Shown here: positions 28,639 to 37,047 of the stretch, one piece after another
Position numbering within the stretch: the first letter of the stretch is position 1
Layout: every line of letters starts with the position of its first letter
From: Thiothrix sp.
GTDB taxonomy: Bacteria > Pseudomonadota > Gammaproteobacteria > Thiotrichales > Thiotrichaceae
Direction of reading: 5' to 3'
DNA length: 64,000 bases
Assembly (NCBI RefSeq): GCF_028714775.1
Contig: NZ_JAQTLS010000005.1
Span: forward strand, 124,001 to 188,000
Notes under the pieces: model-generated
Told to the model about the DNA's origin: nothing
Database searches by the model: none
What the model saw: only the letters and a program-made list of their open reading frames with translations
Program-made: the position numbers and the translations under genes

Positions 28639-29603
28639 AACGTTTATTCATGATCCTCGCTGGCCTTGGCGCTTTTGTGCTGTACAACGCCTTCTATACC
28701 GTGGGTGAAGCCCAGCAAGTCATCCTCACCCAATTCGGCAAACCCGTGGGCGAACCCGTTACCGAAGCCGGTTTGAAACTGAAAACACCGTTCATCCAAG
28801 ACGTAAACCGCATCGACAAGCGCATTTTGGAATGGGATGGCAGCCCTTCCGACATGCCCACCAAAGACAAGCTCTACATCTCGGTTGACCTGTTTGCCCG
28901 CTGGCGTATCGTTGACCCTCTGCCGTATTTCCTGCGCTTGCGTGACGAACGCAGCGCCTTGTCACGGCTGGACGACATCCTCGGCAGCGAAACCCGCAAT
29001 GCCGTTGCCAAACACGAGCTGATCGAAATCATCCGCACCACCAAGAACCGTGTACCGCTTAAAGACCCAACCTTGACCAATGCAGGTGATGTCGGTGGCA
29101 CTGACACCAACAATGCCGTTGGTACACTTGTCCCCATCCACAAAGGGCGCGAACAGATCGAACAAGCCATTTTCAAAGCTGCTGCCGATAAGGTGAAAGT
29201 CTTCGGCATCGAATTGCTCGACATCCGTTTCAAACGCATCAATTACAATGCCAGTGTCGAACCCAAAATCTATGACCGCATGATCAGCGAACGCCGCCAG
29301 ATTGCCGAACGTTTCCGCTCCGAAGGTAACGGTGAAGCGGCGCGTATCCGGGGTAACATGACCCGCGATTTGAACCGGATACAGTCCGAGGCTTACCGTA
29401 AAGTGGAAGAAACACGCGGGGAAGGCGATGCGAAAGCGGCGGAGATTTACTCCAGCGCTTACAACCAAAGCCCCGATACCGCGCAATTCTATGAGTTCAC
29501 CCGCACCTTGGAGGCTTACAAATCCATCGTCTCGGCAGACTCGACGGTAGTGTTATCCACTGACAGCGATATGTTTAAGTTCCTCAAAAACATTAAGCGA
29601 TAA
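28635..29603 (+). CDS. hflC: FtsH protease modulator HflC
   Basis: 322 residues: an N-terminal transmembrane helix (about 4-22), an SPFH domain (GEAQQVILTQFGKPVGEPV, KLYISVDLFARWRIVDP) and a C-terminal helical arm (MISERRQIAERFRSEG, EAARIRGNMTRDL). It partners HflK in controlling FtsH. It contains an extra stretch, TNAGDVGGTDTNNAVGT, near residue 150, longer than I would expect in the common enteric form. Start codon overlaps the hflK stop. Confidence 0.93.
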   Translation: MKRLFMILAGLGAFVLYNAFYTVGEAQQVILTQFGKPVGEPVTEAGLKLKTPFIQDVNRIDKRILEWDGSPSDMPTKDKLYISVDLFARWRIVDPLPYFLRLRDERSALSRLDDILGSETRNAVAKHELIEIIRTTKNRVPLKDPTLTNAGDVGGTDTNNAVGTLVPIHKGREQIEQAIFKAAADKVKVFGIELLDIRFKRINYNASVEPKIYDRMISERRQIAERFRSEGNGEAARIRGNMTRDLNRIQSEAYRKVEETRGEGDAKAAEIYSSAYNQSPDTAQFYEFTRTLEAYKSIVSADSTVVLSTDSDMFKFLKNIKR

Positions 29604-29637
29604 ACGGGCAATCTAGCCGAAGAATGACCCTCCACCC

Positions 29638-29682
29638 GTGGAATAGTTGTCTACACTTAAGCCGTATGGACAACTATTCCAC
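29638..29682. promoter_or_regulatory. Perfect 14-bp inverted repeat abutting a ribosome site
   Basis: GTGGAATAGTTGTC (29638-29651) and GACAACTATTCCAC (29669-29682) form a perfect 14-bp stem with a 17-base loop. The right arm ends directly at the AGGAGGG ribosome site (29683-29689) of the gene starting at 29698. There is no T-tract, so it is not an ordinary intrinsic terminator. It may be an RNA switch-like hairpin, a protein-binding site, or a transcript-end stabiliser for hflC. Confidence 0.65.
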
Positions 29683-29697
29683 AGGAGGGAACCATCC

Positions 29698-31311
29698 GTG
29701 TCAAAATACCCATTCTCGTTGCGGCGTTGCCGAATCATTATCAGCAGCGCATTACTCGCCAGCCTCCCCATCGCTGTTACACACGCCAACACACAAGCTG
29801 CCGCTGACTGCCCAGCCGCGCAAGTTGGGGTAGTCACCACTTCACTGGTGCAAGCCGATTTAGCCAGCGCCAACCAAGCATCCATTATCAGTGCGCCCTA
29901 CAATAGCCCGCACCACGCGCATCCATTCCGGGGCGAAGCAACCTTACCGGAAACTGGCTCGGTTTACGGTTTGGCTTACCACGCTGCCAGCGACACACTG
30001 CTTTCCGGCGCATTCCTGAAACGTTTCGCGGCACTGGGGCCACACGGCACGGGTGCAATTTACGCCACCAACCGCCGTACAGGCCAAACCACCTTGTTTG
30101 CCGACATCAACCGCATTGCAGGCGCGGCTGTCGCGGGAAATGACCCACGCGGGGGCAATACTGACTGGTTCCATGATGCCAGCGCCTTTGACAGCGCGGG
30201 CTTTGTGGGGCTGGGAGACATCGACTTGTCGGAAGACCAGCAAACCTTGTACGTAGTTAGCCTTGGCGACCGCAAGCTATACCAACTGGATGCCAGTGTA
30301 CTGGGAGGCAAAGGCGGCTTGCCTGTTTCCCAGTTCAAGGCCGCGCCCACTCCCATTCCGCTCAATGCCTGTAGCAACCCGGCTGACGCCCGCCCGATGG
30401 GTATTGGCACGCACGAAGGCATGGTTTACGTCGGTGTGACTTGTACCGCCCAATCCACCGTGAGAAGTGGCTCAATCGGTGATGTTAACCAGTTGAAGGC
30501 AGCGGTTTACCGTTTCAACCCGCAATCCCAGCAGTTTGAAGGCTCCCCTGCTTTCGCCACTTCGCTCAATTACCCGCGCGGTTGCGTCTATTCCGACGAC
30601 ATCATGGCTCCTGCCAGTGCTGACTGTTTCAATGCTGACTGGCGTCCGTGGCAACCTGACTGGCAAGTCATTTACGGGCGTGTAGCCCCCGGCAATGCCC
30701 AACAAACCAACTTCAACTTGGAATACCCGCAACCGTGGCTGAGTGACGTGGAATTCGACGGCGCGGACATGCTGCTCGGCCTGCGTGATTTGAACGGCGA
30801 CCGTACCGGCTATTGCAAAGGCTCACCGGACGAAAGTGAAAACCCCAAAGTCCCCAACCCAACACAAGCCTGCAAAGCAGGCACAATGGGTATCCAGCAA
30901 GGCAATGGCGCAGGCGACATCCTACGGGCTTGTGCTAGCGGCTCAAGTTGGACGTTGGAAAGCAATGGCAGTTGCGGCGGGCAACGCACTGTCGGGCAAG
31001 GCAACCGCCAAGGCCCCCAAGGTGGCGAATACTATTGGAACGACCAAGGTGCTGGCGGCACGGGGGCGGGCGGCAGCAATCGCGGGCATCATCAAACTGC
31101 TATGGGCGCATTACTGCAATTGCCTAACCACGGTGAAATCGTTACCACCGCAATGAACCCGTTTGACTACTATTCCGGCGGCGTCGAATGGTATGGCAAC
31201 CAGCAAGGCAACAGCCAGCGCCGGGTCGAAGCCTACAACAGCAAGGATTACTGGGCATTTGGCAAGGCCAACGGCTTAGGCGACCTTGAATGGGTGTGCG
31301 GCAACAAGTGA
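29698..31311 (+). CDS. Secreted protein with beta-propeller-like repeats, unknown function
   Basis: 537 residues from the GTG at 29698, which follows AGGAGGG; the N-terminus (SKYPFSLRRCRIIISSALLA) is then a signal peptide ending near THANT. The body alternates short strand-like units such as GSVYGLAYHAASDTLLSGAF, FVGLGDIDLSEDQQTLYVVS and WLSDVEFDGADMLLGLRDL, suggesting a beta-propeller of the kind found in the N-terminal part of SdrD-like surface proteins. Cysteines are frequent (10 or more), consistent with periplasmic or extracellular disulfides. The last ~100 residues are rich in Gly, Asn and Gln. I do not recognise a catalytic motif. Preceded by the 29638-29682 hairpin and closed by a strong terminator. 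Confidence 0.7.
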   Translation: MSKYPFSLRRCRIIISSALLASLPIAVTHANTQAAADCPAAQVGVVTTSLVQADLASANQASIISAPYNSPHHAHPFRGEATLPETGSVYGLAYHAASDTLLSGAFLKRFAALGPHGTGAIYATNRRTGQTTLFADINRIAGAAVAGNDPRGGNTDWFHDASAFDSAGFVGLGDIDLSEDQQTLYVVSLGDRKLYQLDASVLGGKGGLPVSQFKAAPTPIPLNACSNPADARPMGIGTHEGMVYVGVTCTAQSTVRSGSIGDVNQLKAAVYRFNPQSQQFEGSPAFATSLNYPRGCVYSDDIMAPASADCFNADWRPWQPDWQVIYGRVAPGNAQQTNFNLEYPQPWLSDVEFDGADMLLGLRDLNGDRTGYCKGSPDESENPKVPNPTQACKAGTMGIQQGNGAGDILRACASGSSWTLESNGSCGGQRTVGQGNRQGPQGGEYYWNDQGAGGTGAGGSNRGHHQTAMGALLQLPNHGEIVTTAMNPFDYYSGGVEWYGNQQGNSQRRVEAYNSKDYWAFGKANGLGDLEWVCGNK

Positions 31312-31313
31312 CC

Positions 31314-31343
31314 AAAAAAAAGCGGGCTGATAGCCCGCTTTTT
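31314..31343. terminator. Bidirectional intrinsic terminator
   Basis: A-run, GCGGGCT-GAT-AGCCCGC stem-loop (31322-31338), then TTTTT. It works in both directions, serving the secreted protein gene on the plus strand and the small gene at 31367 on the minus strand. Confidence 0.9.
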
Positions 31344-31366
31344 CACTTACAAGGGAAATGGTTAGA

Positions 31367-31564
31367 TTAACCTTTAACCCATTCTTTGTAAGCTTCCATG
31401 TCTTTTTCTTGACCAGCTGCGTAGCCTGCTTCATAGGCTTCGTTCACGCGCTGTTCTTCACGCATAGGGTTCAGCAGGTAGCCACCTTGCCAGCCTTGCA
31501 GGAACTCAGGGTCAACGCCTGCTTTTTCCATTTCCACTACCGCGTTGTAGTACTGCATATTCAT
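31367..31564 (-). CDS. Small acidic conserved-looking protein, unknown
   Basis: 65 residues, rich in E/A/G/Y, with a GWQGGYLLNPMREEQRVNEA core followed by YEAGYAAGQEKD. The repeated G-Y-x-x-G pattern recalls ribosome-modulation-factor-like peptides, but the similarity is weak and I do not assign a family. GAGAGGA precedes the ATG, supporting a real gene. It lies 45 bases downstream of the TrpD-like gene on the same strand and ends at the shared terminator, so the two may be co-transcribed. Confidence 0.6.
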   Translation of the reverse strand: MNMQYYNAVVEMEKAGVDPEFLQGWQGGYLLNPMREEQRVNEAYEAGYAAGQEKDMEAYKEWVKG

Positions 31565-31609
31565 GTGCCATGTCCTCTCTAATCAAAACAAAAATAAACG
31601 TGGTGCTTT

Positions 31610-32770
31610 TTAGACGGCAGCACGCAGTGTTTCCAGTGCCTTACCACTATCCAGTGTGGCACGTACCGCATCAGCGGCTTCCTGAACCGAACCATAACGC
31701 CCCAGATGTGCCAGCGCGATGGAGGCGGAGTATACCAAACTGTTGTACATCAAACCTTTTTCGCCACCCAAAGCGGCAATGCCCATTTTCGCAGCCGCAG
31801 CCGCCAAAGCATCACTATCCACCAATGTGGCAATTTCATCGCCAATCATCGGTGCGGGTGGCAGGTCTTCCGGTAACGGGATTGAGCGCACCTCAGCCGT
31901 TACCCCAATATCTTCTGGCGATAAATCACGTTGCTGTTCTTCACCTTTTTCGTAGTAATAGAACAACTTGCCGCTCTGTTGCAGGGAAGGGATGATACCA
32001 CCTTCCATACCGCGCACGAACATCGCGCTGTCAAACCCAGACTGCCTAGCCAACGCTGCATAAATTGCTGGGTAAGCCTTATGCACGTAACCACCGATGC
32101 AATGCGTCGCACGCTTGCCCCGGATCGGCCCTACCAAGGTTTCCACCGTGGTCAGCACTTGGCGCTTGATCATGCGCTGACGGATCGGGATCAGGTCATG
32201 CAAGCGCGGGGCAAATTGGCTCTGGTCAATGTACGTCCAACCAATCTTTTCCAATTGCGCCAGCGCCTCAGCCGGAGTCAAATTCACATTCAGCCCGGCG
32301 GCTTTCAATACTTTGTGGTGGGTCGCACCGAATTTCGGCCCCACCTGTTCCAAACCGTGCAATACCGCAGGAACGCCCATCGTTGCCAACACCGCAGGCA
32401 TGAAGCTTGAGGCAGGCACTCCGCGTGCGTAACCGTCATACGGGTCGGAGATGTCCAGCACTTCATCCACATTGGCGGTCTGGATCACAGCGCTATCAAT
32501 GATCGCCTGTAAAATGCCCCGGTTTTCCTCCTCCGTCTCACGCTTCATGCGCAAGCCGATAAAGAACACCGCCACTTGCACAGGGTCAGCTTCGCCCGAC
32601 AAAATGTGGCGCATCGCATGATAGGCATCCGTGTAGTTCAAGTCCTTACTGTATTCAGGCCCTGTCGCTACTTTCTGGATGCACTGGCGCATGTGCAGTT
32701 TGAGGTTCAAATCGGTATTCAAATCAGTCATCGTGGCATTTTCCATATCGCGGAAGTTTAAGAAGGGCAT
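31610..32770 (-). CDS. Anthranilate phosphoribosyltransferase-like (TrpD2/YbiB-type) protein
   Basis: 386 residues of the nucleoside phosphorylase/TrpD fold: an N-terminal helical domain (QVAVFFIGLRMKRETEEENR), the dinucleotide-like VLDISDPYDGYARGVPAS, THHKVLKAAGLNVNLTP and VGPIRGKRATHCIGGYVHKAY. True TrpD would show a KHGN motif, which is absent, so this is the paralogous group with unclear or nucleic-acid-binding function rather than a tryptophan enzyme. Of the possible starts (32770, 32746, 32731) none has a strong ribosome site. No trp gene is nearby. Confidence 0.7.
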   Translation of the reverse strand: MPFLNFRDMENATMTDLNTDLNLKLHMRQCIQKVATGPEYSKDLNYTDAYHAMRHILSGEADPVQVAVFFIGLRMKRETEEENRGILQAIIDSAVIQTANVDEVLDISDPYDGYARGVPASSFMPAVLATMGVPAVLHGLEQVGPKFGATHHKVLKAAGLNVNLTPAEALAQLEKIGWTYIDQSQFAPRLHDLIPIRQRMIKRQVLTTVETLVGPIRGKRATHCIGGYVHKAYPAIYAALARQSGFDSAMFVRGMEGGIIPSLQQSGKLFYYYEKGEEQQRDLSPEDIGVTAEVRSIPLPEDLPPAPMIGDEIATLVDSDALAAAAAKMGIAALGGEKGLMYNSLVYSASIALAHLGRYGSVQEAADAVRATLDSGKALETLRAAV

Positions 32771-32884
32771 CCCGGTTTGAGGAATATCCCTATGGGGGTA
32801 ACACGGACAACCGGGCGGGCTATTTCGCCAAGCTTGTCCGGGTGCGCTAAGATTGGCGCTGATTTTAAGATTAAGGAGTTTCCC

Positions 32885-33328
32885 ATGTCACGATCCGATA
32901 ATGAATCCATGGATTTTGCCAGCGGCATGGCTGCGTTTGAAGCCAAGCACTTTTCCCGCGCCATCCAAATGCTCTCACCCTTCGCGGGGGAAGGCGACAA
33001 AGTGGCACAACACCTTTGCGCCATTATGCACCAAAACGGCCTTGGCGTTGTACGCAATGACCTGATGGCCTACAAACTGATGCGGGCTTCCGCCGAGCAA
33101 GGTTATGGCCTTGCCCAACACGGCCTTGGCTTCATGTATCTGGAAGGTGAATGCGCCCCGAAAAATGGCGAAGAAGCAGCCAAGTGGTTCCGTCTCGCGG
33201 GTGAGCAAGGCTTGCAAGGTTCACTGACCACCCTCGCGCTCATGTACCAACAAGGCAATGGTGTCCCGCAAGATATGGAAGAGGCCAAACGCTTGTACAA
33301 GCTGGCTGGCTTTGATGACCTTGGTTAA
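32885..33328 (+). CDS. Sel1-repeat protein
   Basis: 147 residues made of Sel1-like helical repeats (SAEQGYGLAQHGLGFMYLEG, AAKWFRLAGEQGLQGS, LALMYQQGNGVPQDMEEAKR). No signal peptide, so probably a cytoplasmic scaffold. AAGGAG at 32875-32880 fixes the ATG at 32885; a longer form from 32777 has no support. Such proteins mediate protein-protein contacts; the partner is unknown. Confidence 0.85.
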   Translation: MSRSDNESMDFASGMAAFEAKHFSRAIQMLSPFAGEGDKVAQHLCAIMHQNGLGVVRNDLMAYKLMRASAEQGYGLAQHGLGFMYLEGECAPKNGEEAAKWFRLAGEQGLQGSLTTLALMYQQGNGVPQDMEEAKRLYKLAGFDDLG

Positions 33329-33479
33329 ACTGAACTGGAGATGAAGCCCGAAAGACTGCAAAATCAATCAAATAGCGCCAATAATAAATTCTATTAATTA
33401 AGTATTGATTCAGGCCAAACCCGTAAGATACACCACATGGAAACAGGGCAAACGATAACAACAACAAGCCCTGAGGGAT

Positions 33480-33690
33480 GGATCTAGAGCGGAAAGCACC
33501 CGGCTCGAACGTGTGACAACGCCGAGCCGGATTTTACGGAACAACCATCTGCTGTGAATTGTTAAGGGGTTGACAATTCTCTAGGTGAGCAGACCTAAGA
33601 CAGATGTTAATAATAAAAATAACAGGCTTTTCAACATGTAACCCGAGCGACAACTATAACAAGAACGGCTCGGATTTACATGATTTTTCC
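33480..33690 (+). ncRNA. Candidate structured RNA with terminator
   Basis: This occupies most of the 383-base gene-free gap between the Sel1 gene and panD. Four stems occur in series: CCGGCTCG/CGAGCCGG (33500-33530); CATCTG/CAGATG (33546-33606) enclosing two hairpins, GAATTGT/ACAATTC (33556-33579) and TAGGT/ACCTA (33582-33597), which gives a three-way junction; and a long terminal stem (33635-33682) followed by ATTTTT. No reading frame with a ribosome site fits. The layout suggests a plus-strand small RNA ending at about 33689. No known RNA family is recognised, and no clear promoter was found. Confidence 0.5.
33635..33690 (+). terminator. Long intrinsic terminator stem
   Basis: CATGTAA (33635-33641) pairs with TTACATG (33676-33682), and CCGAGC (33643-33648) with GCTCGG (33668-33673), giving a 13-bp, slightly interrupted stem followed by ATTTTT on the plus strand. 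It would end a transcript from the Sel1 gene or from the candidate RNA. Confidence 0.65.
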
Positions 33691-33711
33691 GACAAAATGC
33701 ACTAAATTCGC

Positions 33712-34092
33712 TCACGCCGCCTGTACAGCAATCTGTTTGGAGGTATGCGTGATGCGGTTGGCCTTGTCGAAATACACTAACTGCGGCTTGTGGCTATCCA
33801 CTTCCGCCTCACTGAAATTCGCATAAGTACAAATAATCAGTAAATCGCCAGTACGCGCCTTGTGCGCCGCAGCCCCATTAATGGAAATAATCCCACTACC
33901 CGCTTCTGCGCGGATTGCATAGGTCGAAAAGCGCTCGCCGTTGGTGATGTTATAGATGTGCAATTGCTCATACTCGCGGATATTGCCAGTACGCAAAAAG
34001 TCATCATCAATCGCACAAGAGCCTTCATAGTCCAACTCAGCGTGAGTGACTGTAACACGGTGCAGTTTGGATTTGAGAAGCGTCAGCTCCAT
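33712..34092 (-). CDS. panD: Aspartate 1-decarboxylase proenzyme
   Basis: 126 residues, the usual PanD length, from the ATG at 34092 with GGAGGA upstream. The self-cleavage site Gly24-Ser25 sits in DYEGSCAID and would generate the pyruvoyl cofactor on Ser25; Tyr and Thr neighbours ([12 protein letters not shown]) are as in the family. It makes beta-alanine for pantothenate. It lies 82 bases after panC, ending the panB-panC-panD operon. Confidence 0.96.
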   Translation of the reverse strand: MELTLLKSKLHRVTVTHAELDYEGSCAIDDDFLRTGNIREYEQLHIYNITNGERFSTYAIRAEAGSGIISINGAAAHKARTGDLLIICTYANFSEAEVDSHKPQLVYFDKANRITHTSKQIAVQAA

Positions 34093-34174
34093 CGCGATTC
34101 CTCCGTAACCATCTCTTTCGTGAAGTATTTTGCAGGGCAATACTATTATGATGTTTCTGTTAAGTTTTTCAATC

Positions 34175-35014
34175 TTAAAGCGGGATATTATCAATCAACC
34201 GCGCTTTTCCCAGCCACGCTGACCCCAACACAACCAAGGGTGCGTCCCCTGCTGCTGCGGGCAACAAGTCAACGGCACGCCGGATTTCCACATAATCGGG
34301 GCGAAATCCCTGTAATTCCAGTGACTTCATGGCATTTGCCTGCAAGGAGGCGTAATCCTGCCCACCTTTGTGCAGCGCGTCAACCACTTCACGCAAAATC
34401 CTGTTGAATGCGGGCGCAATTTTACGTTCTTCCGCTGACAGGTAGCCATTCCGCGAACTCATGGCCAAACCATCGGCTTCACGCACCGTCGGTAAACCTT
34501 CGATACGGATGTCCATATCCAGATCACGCACCATCTGACGGATCAGCATGAGTTGCTGGAAATCCTTTTCGCCAAACACTGCCACATCCGGCACGACCAG
34601 ATTGAACAGCTTGCACACCACAGTGGAAACACCCGTGAAATGACCGGGGCGGGACGCACCTTCCAATAGCTGGCTAATGCCCGGCACTTCGACTTTGGTT
34701 GCCAAACCGCCCGTGGGATACATCAGCGCAGGCGTGGGGGTGAACACCATATCCGTGCCGCAAGTTTGCAGGTGGGCGCAATCTTCCGCTAGGGTACGCG
34801 GATAAGCGGCGAGGTCTTCCTTACGGTCAAACTGGGTGGGGTTGACGAAAATGGAAACCACCACTTTGCTGCCCAAGGCTTGTGCCCGTTTGACCAGCGC
34901 CAGATGACCTGCGTGTAGGTTGCCCATCGTCGGGACAAATGCGATGGTTTCACCCGCGTTACGCCATGCTTTGATTTGCTCGCGGAGTACGTCGACCTGT
35001 TCGGTAATGATCAT
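34175..35014 (-). CDS. panC: Pantothenate synthetase
   Basis: 279 residues. The ATP-binding opening [19 protein letters not shown], the [11 protein letters not shown] block, [18 protein letters not shown] and [12 protein letters not shown] are all diagnostic of PanC, which ligates pantoate and beta-alanine through pantoyl-adenylate. It starts 9 bases after panB on the same strand. Confidence 0.97.
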   Translation of the reverse strand: MIITEQVDVLREQIKAWRNAGETIAFVPTMGNLHAGHLALVKRAQALGSKVVVSIFVNPTQFDRKEDLAAYPRTLAEDCAHLQTCGTDMVFTPTPALMYPTGGLATKVEVPGISQLLEGASRPGHFTGVSTVVCKLFNLVVPDVAVFGEKDFQQLMLIRQMVRDLDMDIRIEGLPTVREADGLAMSSRNGYLSAEERKIAPAFNRILREVVDALHKGGQDYASLQANAMKSLELQGFRPDYVEIRRAVDLLPAAAGDAPLVVLGSAWLGKARLIDNIPL

Positions 35015-35023
35015 GCTGCTACC

Positions 35024-35833
35024 TTAAAAGAAACAGTGTTGGTCTTGCGGAAAGGTTCCCGCTTTAACCGCTTGCACATAGGACGCGACCGCTTGCGGAA
35101 TGGTTGCACCCGTGCCAATAAAATCCTGGGAAAATTTCGGGGCACGCGGGGAAATGCCGAGCATGTCGTGCAATACCAGTACTTGCCCATCGCAACCACG
35201 CCCTGCTCCAATGCCAATGACCGGAATTTCCAGCGCTTGGGTAATTTGTTCCGCCAGACTGACCGGGACGCACTCCAGCACCAATAAATCGGCTCCGGCA
35301 TCCTGCAAGGCTTTCGCATCATCCAGCATTTGTTTGGCAACGGCTTCATCACGGCCTTGTACGCGGTAGCCACCGAGTTTATGCACAGATTGCGGTTGCA
35401 GGCCAAGGTGGGCGCATACCGGGACGCCGTGGTGGGCGAGTTGGGAAACGGTTGCCACTTGCGGTGCACCACCTTCGAGTTTGACCATTTGCGCACGGCC
35501 TTCCTGCATCAAACGGGCGCTGTTACGCAAAGCCATGTCCAGCGAGGTGTAGCTCATGAATGGCAAATCGCCAATGACCAGCGCGTGTGCGGCTGTACGG
35601 GTCACAGCGCGGGTGTGGTAGACCATTTCATCCATCGTCACGGGTACGGTGGTGTCATGGCCTTGGATGACCATACCAAGCGAATCGCCGACAAGGATCA
35701 CGTCCACACCTTGCGCATCCAGCACTTTGGCGAAACTGGCGTCATAGGCGGTCAGCATGACGATCTTTTCCCCTTCGCGCTTCATCTTGCGCAGGGTGGT
35801 GACGGTCACGCGGGGGGCTGGTGTGGCGCTCAT
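35024..35833 (-). CDS. panB: 3-methyl-2-oxobutanoate hydroxymethyltransferase
   Basis: 269 residues. MLTAYDASFAKVLDAQGVD, LVGDSLGMVIQGHDTT (metal-binding Asp), VIGDLPFMSY and IGIGAGRGCDGQVLVLHDML are the PanB blocks. It adds a hydroxymethyl group from methylene-tetrahydrofolate to ketoisovalerate. First gene of panBCD; divergent from the RND adaptor gene at 35992. Confidence 0.97.
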   Translation of the reverse strand: MSATPAPRVTVTTLRKMKREGEKIVMLTAYDASFAKVLDAQGVDVILVGDSLGMVIQGHDTTVPVTMDEMVYHTRAVTRTAAHALVIGDLPFMSYTSLDMALRNSARLMQEGRAQMVKLEGGAPQVATVSQLAHHGVPVCAHLGLQPQSVHKLGGYRVQGRDEAVAKQMLDDAKALQDAGADLLVLECVPVSLAEQITQALEIPVIGIGAGRGCDGQVLVLHDMLGISPRAPKFSQDFIGTGATIPQAVASYVQAVKAGTFPQDQHCFF

Positions 35834-35931
35834 GGCTTGGCTCCGGGAAAGGGTGAAAATGTTGCGGTGCAGTTTAGCACATCCTATTCATCTGCAAAGC
35901 CAAAGGAAAATTTCCCTAACTATAATGAAAC

Positions 35932-35986
35932 TCGACAACTGACTCGTGGTCACTTAAGATTCCCGCAACTTATTGACTGGCTGTCA
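35932..35986 (+). promoter_or_regulatory. RND promoter 1 with two TetR-type operators
   Basis: A sigma-70 promoter, TCGACA (35932-35937), 17-base spacer, TAAGAT (35955-35960). One operator, TGACTCGTGGTCA (35940-35952), fills the spacer; a second, TGACTGGCTGTCA (35974-35986), lies just ahead of the adaptor ATG. The same promoter and paired operators (34-35 bases apart) occur at 42610 and at 51316, where the TetR gene itself is controlled. Confidence 0.75.
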
Positions 35987-35991
35987 TCAAC

Positions 35992-37047
35992 ATGAAAAAT
36001 ACTTCCGCGCTTGCATCCCGTTTGCTGCTTACCCTGTGCCTGAGTACCTCGCTTGTGGCGTTGCCTAGCCTGCCCGCTTGGGCGGCAGATGCACCCGCAG
36101 CTCCGGTCAAAGCCGCGCTCGCCGTCACCGTTACCACCCCAACTCAAGCCAACTGGAACAGCGGCATCACTGCCAGCGGCGCACTCAACGCTTGGCAAGA
36201 AGCCATCATTGCTTCTGAAATCAGCGGCCTGCGCATTACCGATGTATTGGTGGACGTAGGCGATCAAGTCAAAAAAGGCCAAGAATTGGTGAAATTGTCG
36301 CAAGCGGCGGTCAAAGCGGATGTGGCGCAAGCCCAAGCCAAGCTCGACGAAGCCCGCACCAATGCCAACCGCGCCCGCAGCCTGAAAGCCAGCGGTGCAT
36401 TGCCTGCCCAACAGATCGACCAATACCTGACCAGCGAAACGGTTGCCCAAGCCGCCTTGGAGGCCCAGCAAATCCGCCTCAGCCAAACACGCATCGTGGC
36501 AGCAGACAACGGCGTAATTTCTGCCCGCAGCGCCACCCTCGGCGCGGTAGTGCAACCCGGCACGGAACTGTTCCGCATGGTGCGCCAAAACAAAATCGAA
36601 TGGCGTGCCGAAGTCGCGGGGCGCGATGTTGCCCAGATCAACGCGGGGCAAAAAGCCCACCTGACCCTGCCTACTGGGGAAAGCGTCACCGGCGAAGTGC
36701 GGGTGGTTTCCCCCACGCTCGATCCCAATACCCGCAATGCCACCGTGTATATCAGCCTGCCTACCGACAGCCCCGCCAAGGCAGGTATGTTCGCGGAAGG
36801 TGAAATCCTCACCGGCTCTGCCAATGCTTTGAGTTTGCCGCAGACTGCCGTGATCCTGCGCGACGGCAATAACTATGCGTTTGAACTGGGTGCGGAAAAC
36901 CGTGTCATCCAACGGCAAGTCAAGGTTGGGCGGCGCTCAGAAGGGCGCGTAGAAATCACCGATGGGCTGGCAGCCACTGCCCGCGTCGTGGCTACTGGCG
37001 GAGCCTTCCTCAATGACGGCGATACCGTTCAGGTGGTTGAAAAATAA
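35992..37047 (+). CDS. RND efflux periplasmic adaptor (membrane fusion protein)
   Basis: 351 residues with a signal peptide (about 1-32, ending AWAAD). The HlyD/MFP layout is clear: barrel-sandwich half ISGLRITDVLVDVGDQVKKG, an alpha-hairpin rich in A/Q/E (about 105-165), the second lipoyl half ADNGVISARSATLGAVVQPG, then beta-barrel and membrane-proximal domains. It would link the permease at 37047 to an outer-membrane channel, which is not encoded here. Its stop overlaps the permease start (TAATG). Little space remains for a Shine-Dalgarno site because operator 2 ends 5 bases before the ATG. Confidence 0.9.
   Translation: MKNTSALASRLLLTLCLSTSLVALPSLPAWAADAPAAPVKAALAVTVTTPTQANWNSGITASGALNAWQEAIIASEISGLRITDVLVDVGDQVKKGQELVKLSQAAVKADVAQAQAKLDEARTNANRARSLKASGALPAQQIDQYLTSETVAQAALEAQQIRLSQTRIVAADNGVISARSATLGAVVQPGTELFRMVRQNKIEWRAEVAGRDVAQINAGQKAHLTLPTGESVTGEVRVVSPTLDPNTRNATVYISLPTDSPAKAGMFAEGEILTGSANALSLPQTAVILRDGNNYAFELGAENRVIQRQVKVGRRSEGRVEITDGLAATARVVATGGAFLNDGDTVQVVEK

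Noticed and set aside
33420..33690. tmRNA, RNase P RNA or 6S RNA in the gap before panD.
   Set aside because: The diagnostic conserved cores of these RNAs were not recognised, although the region is clearly able to fold.
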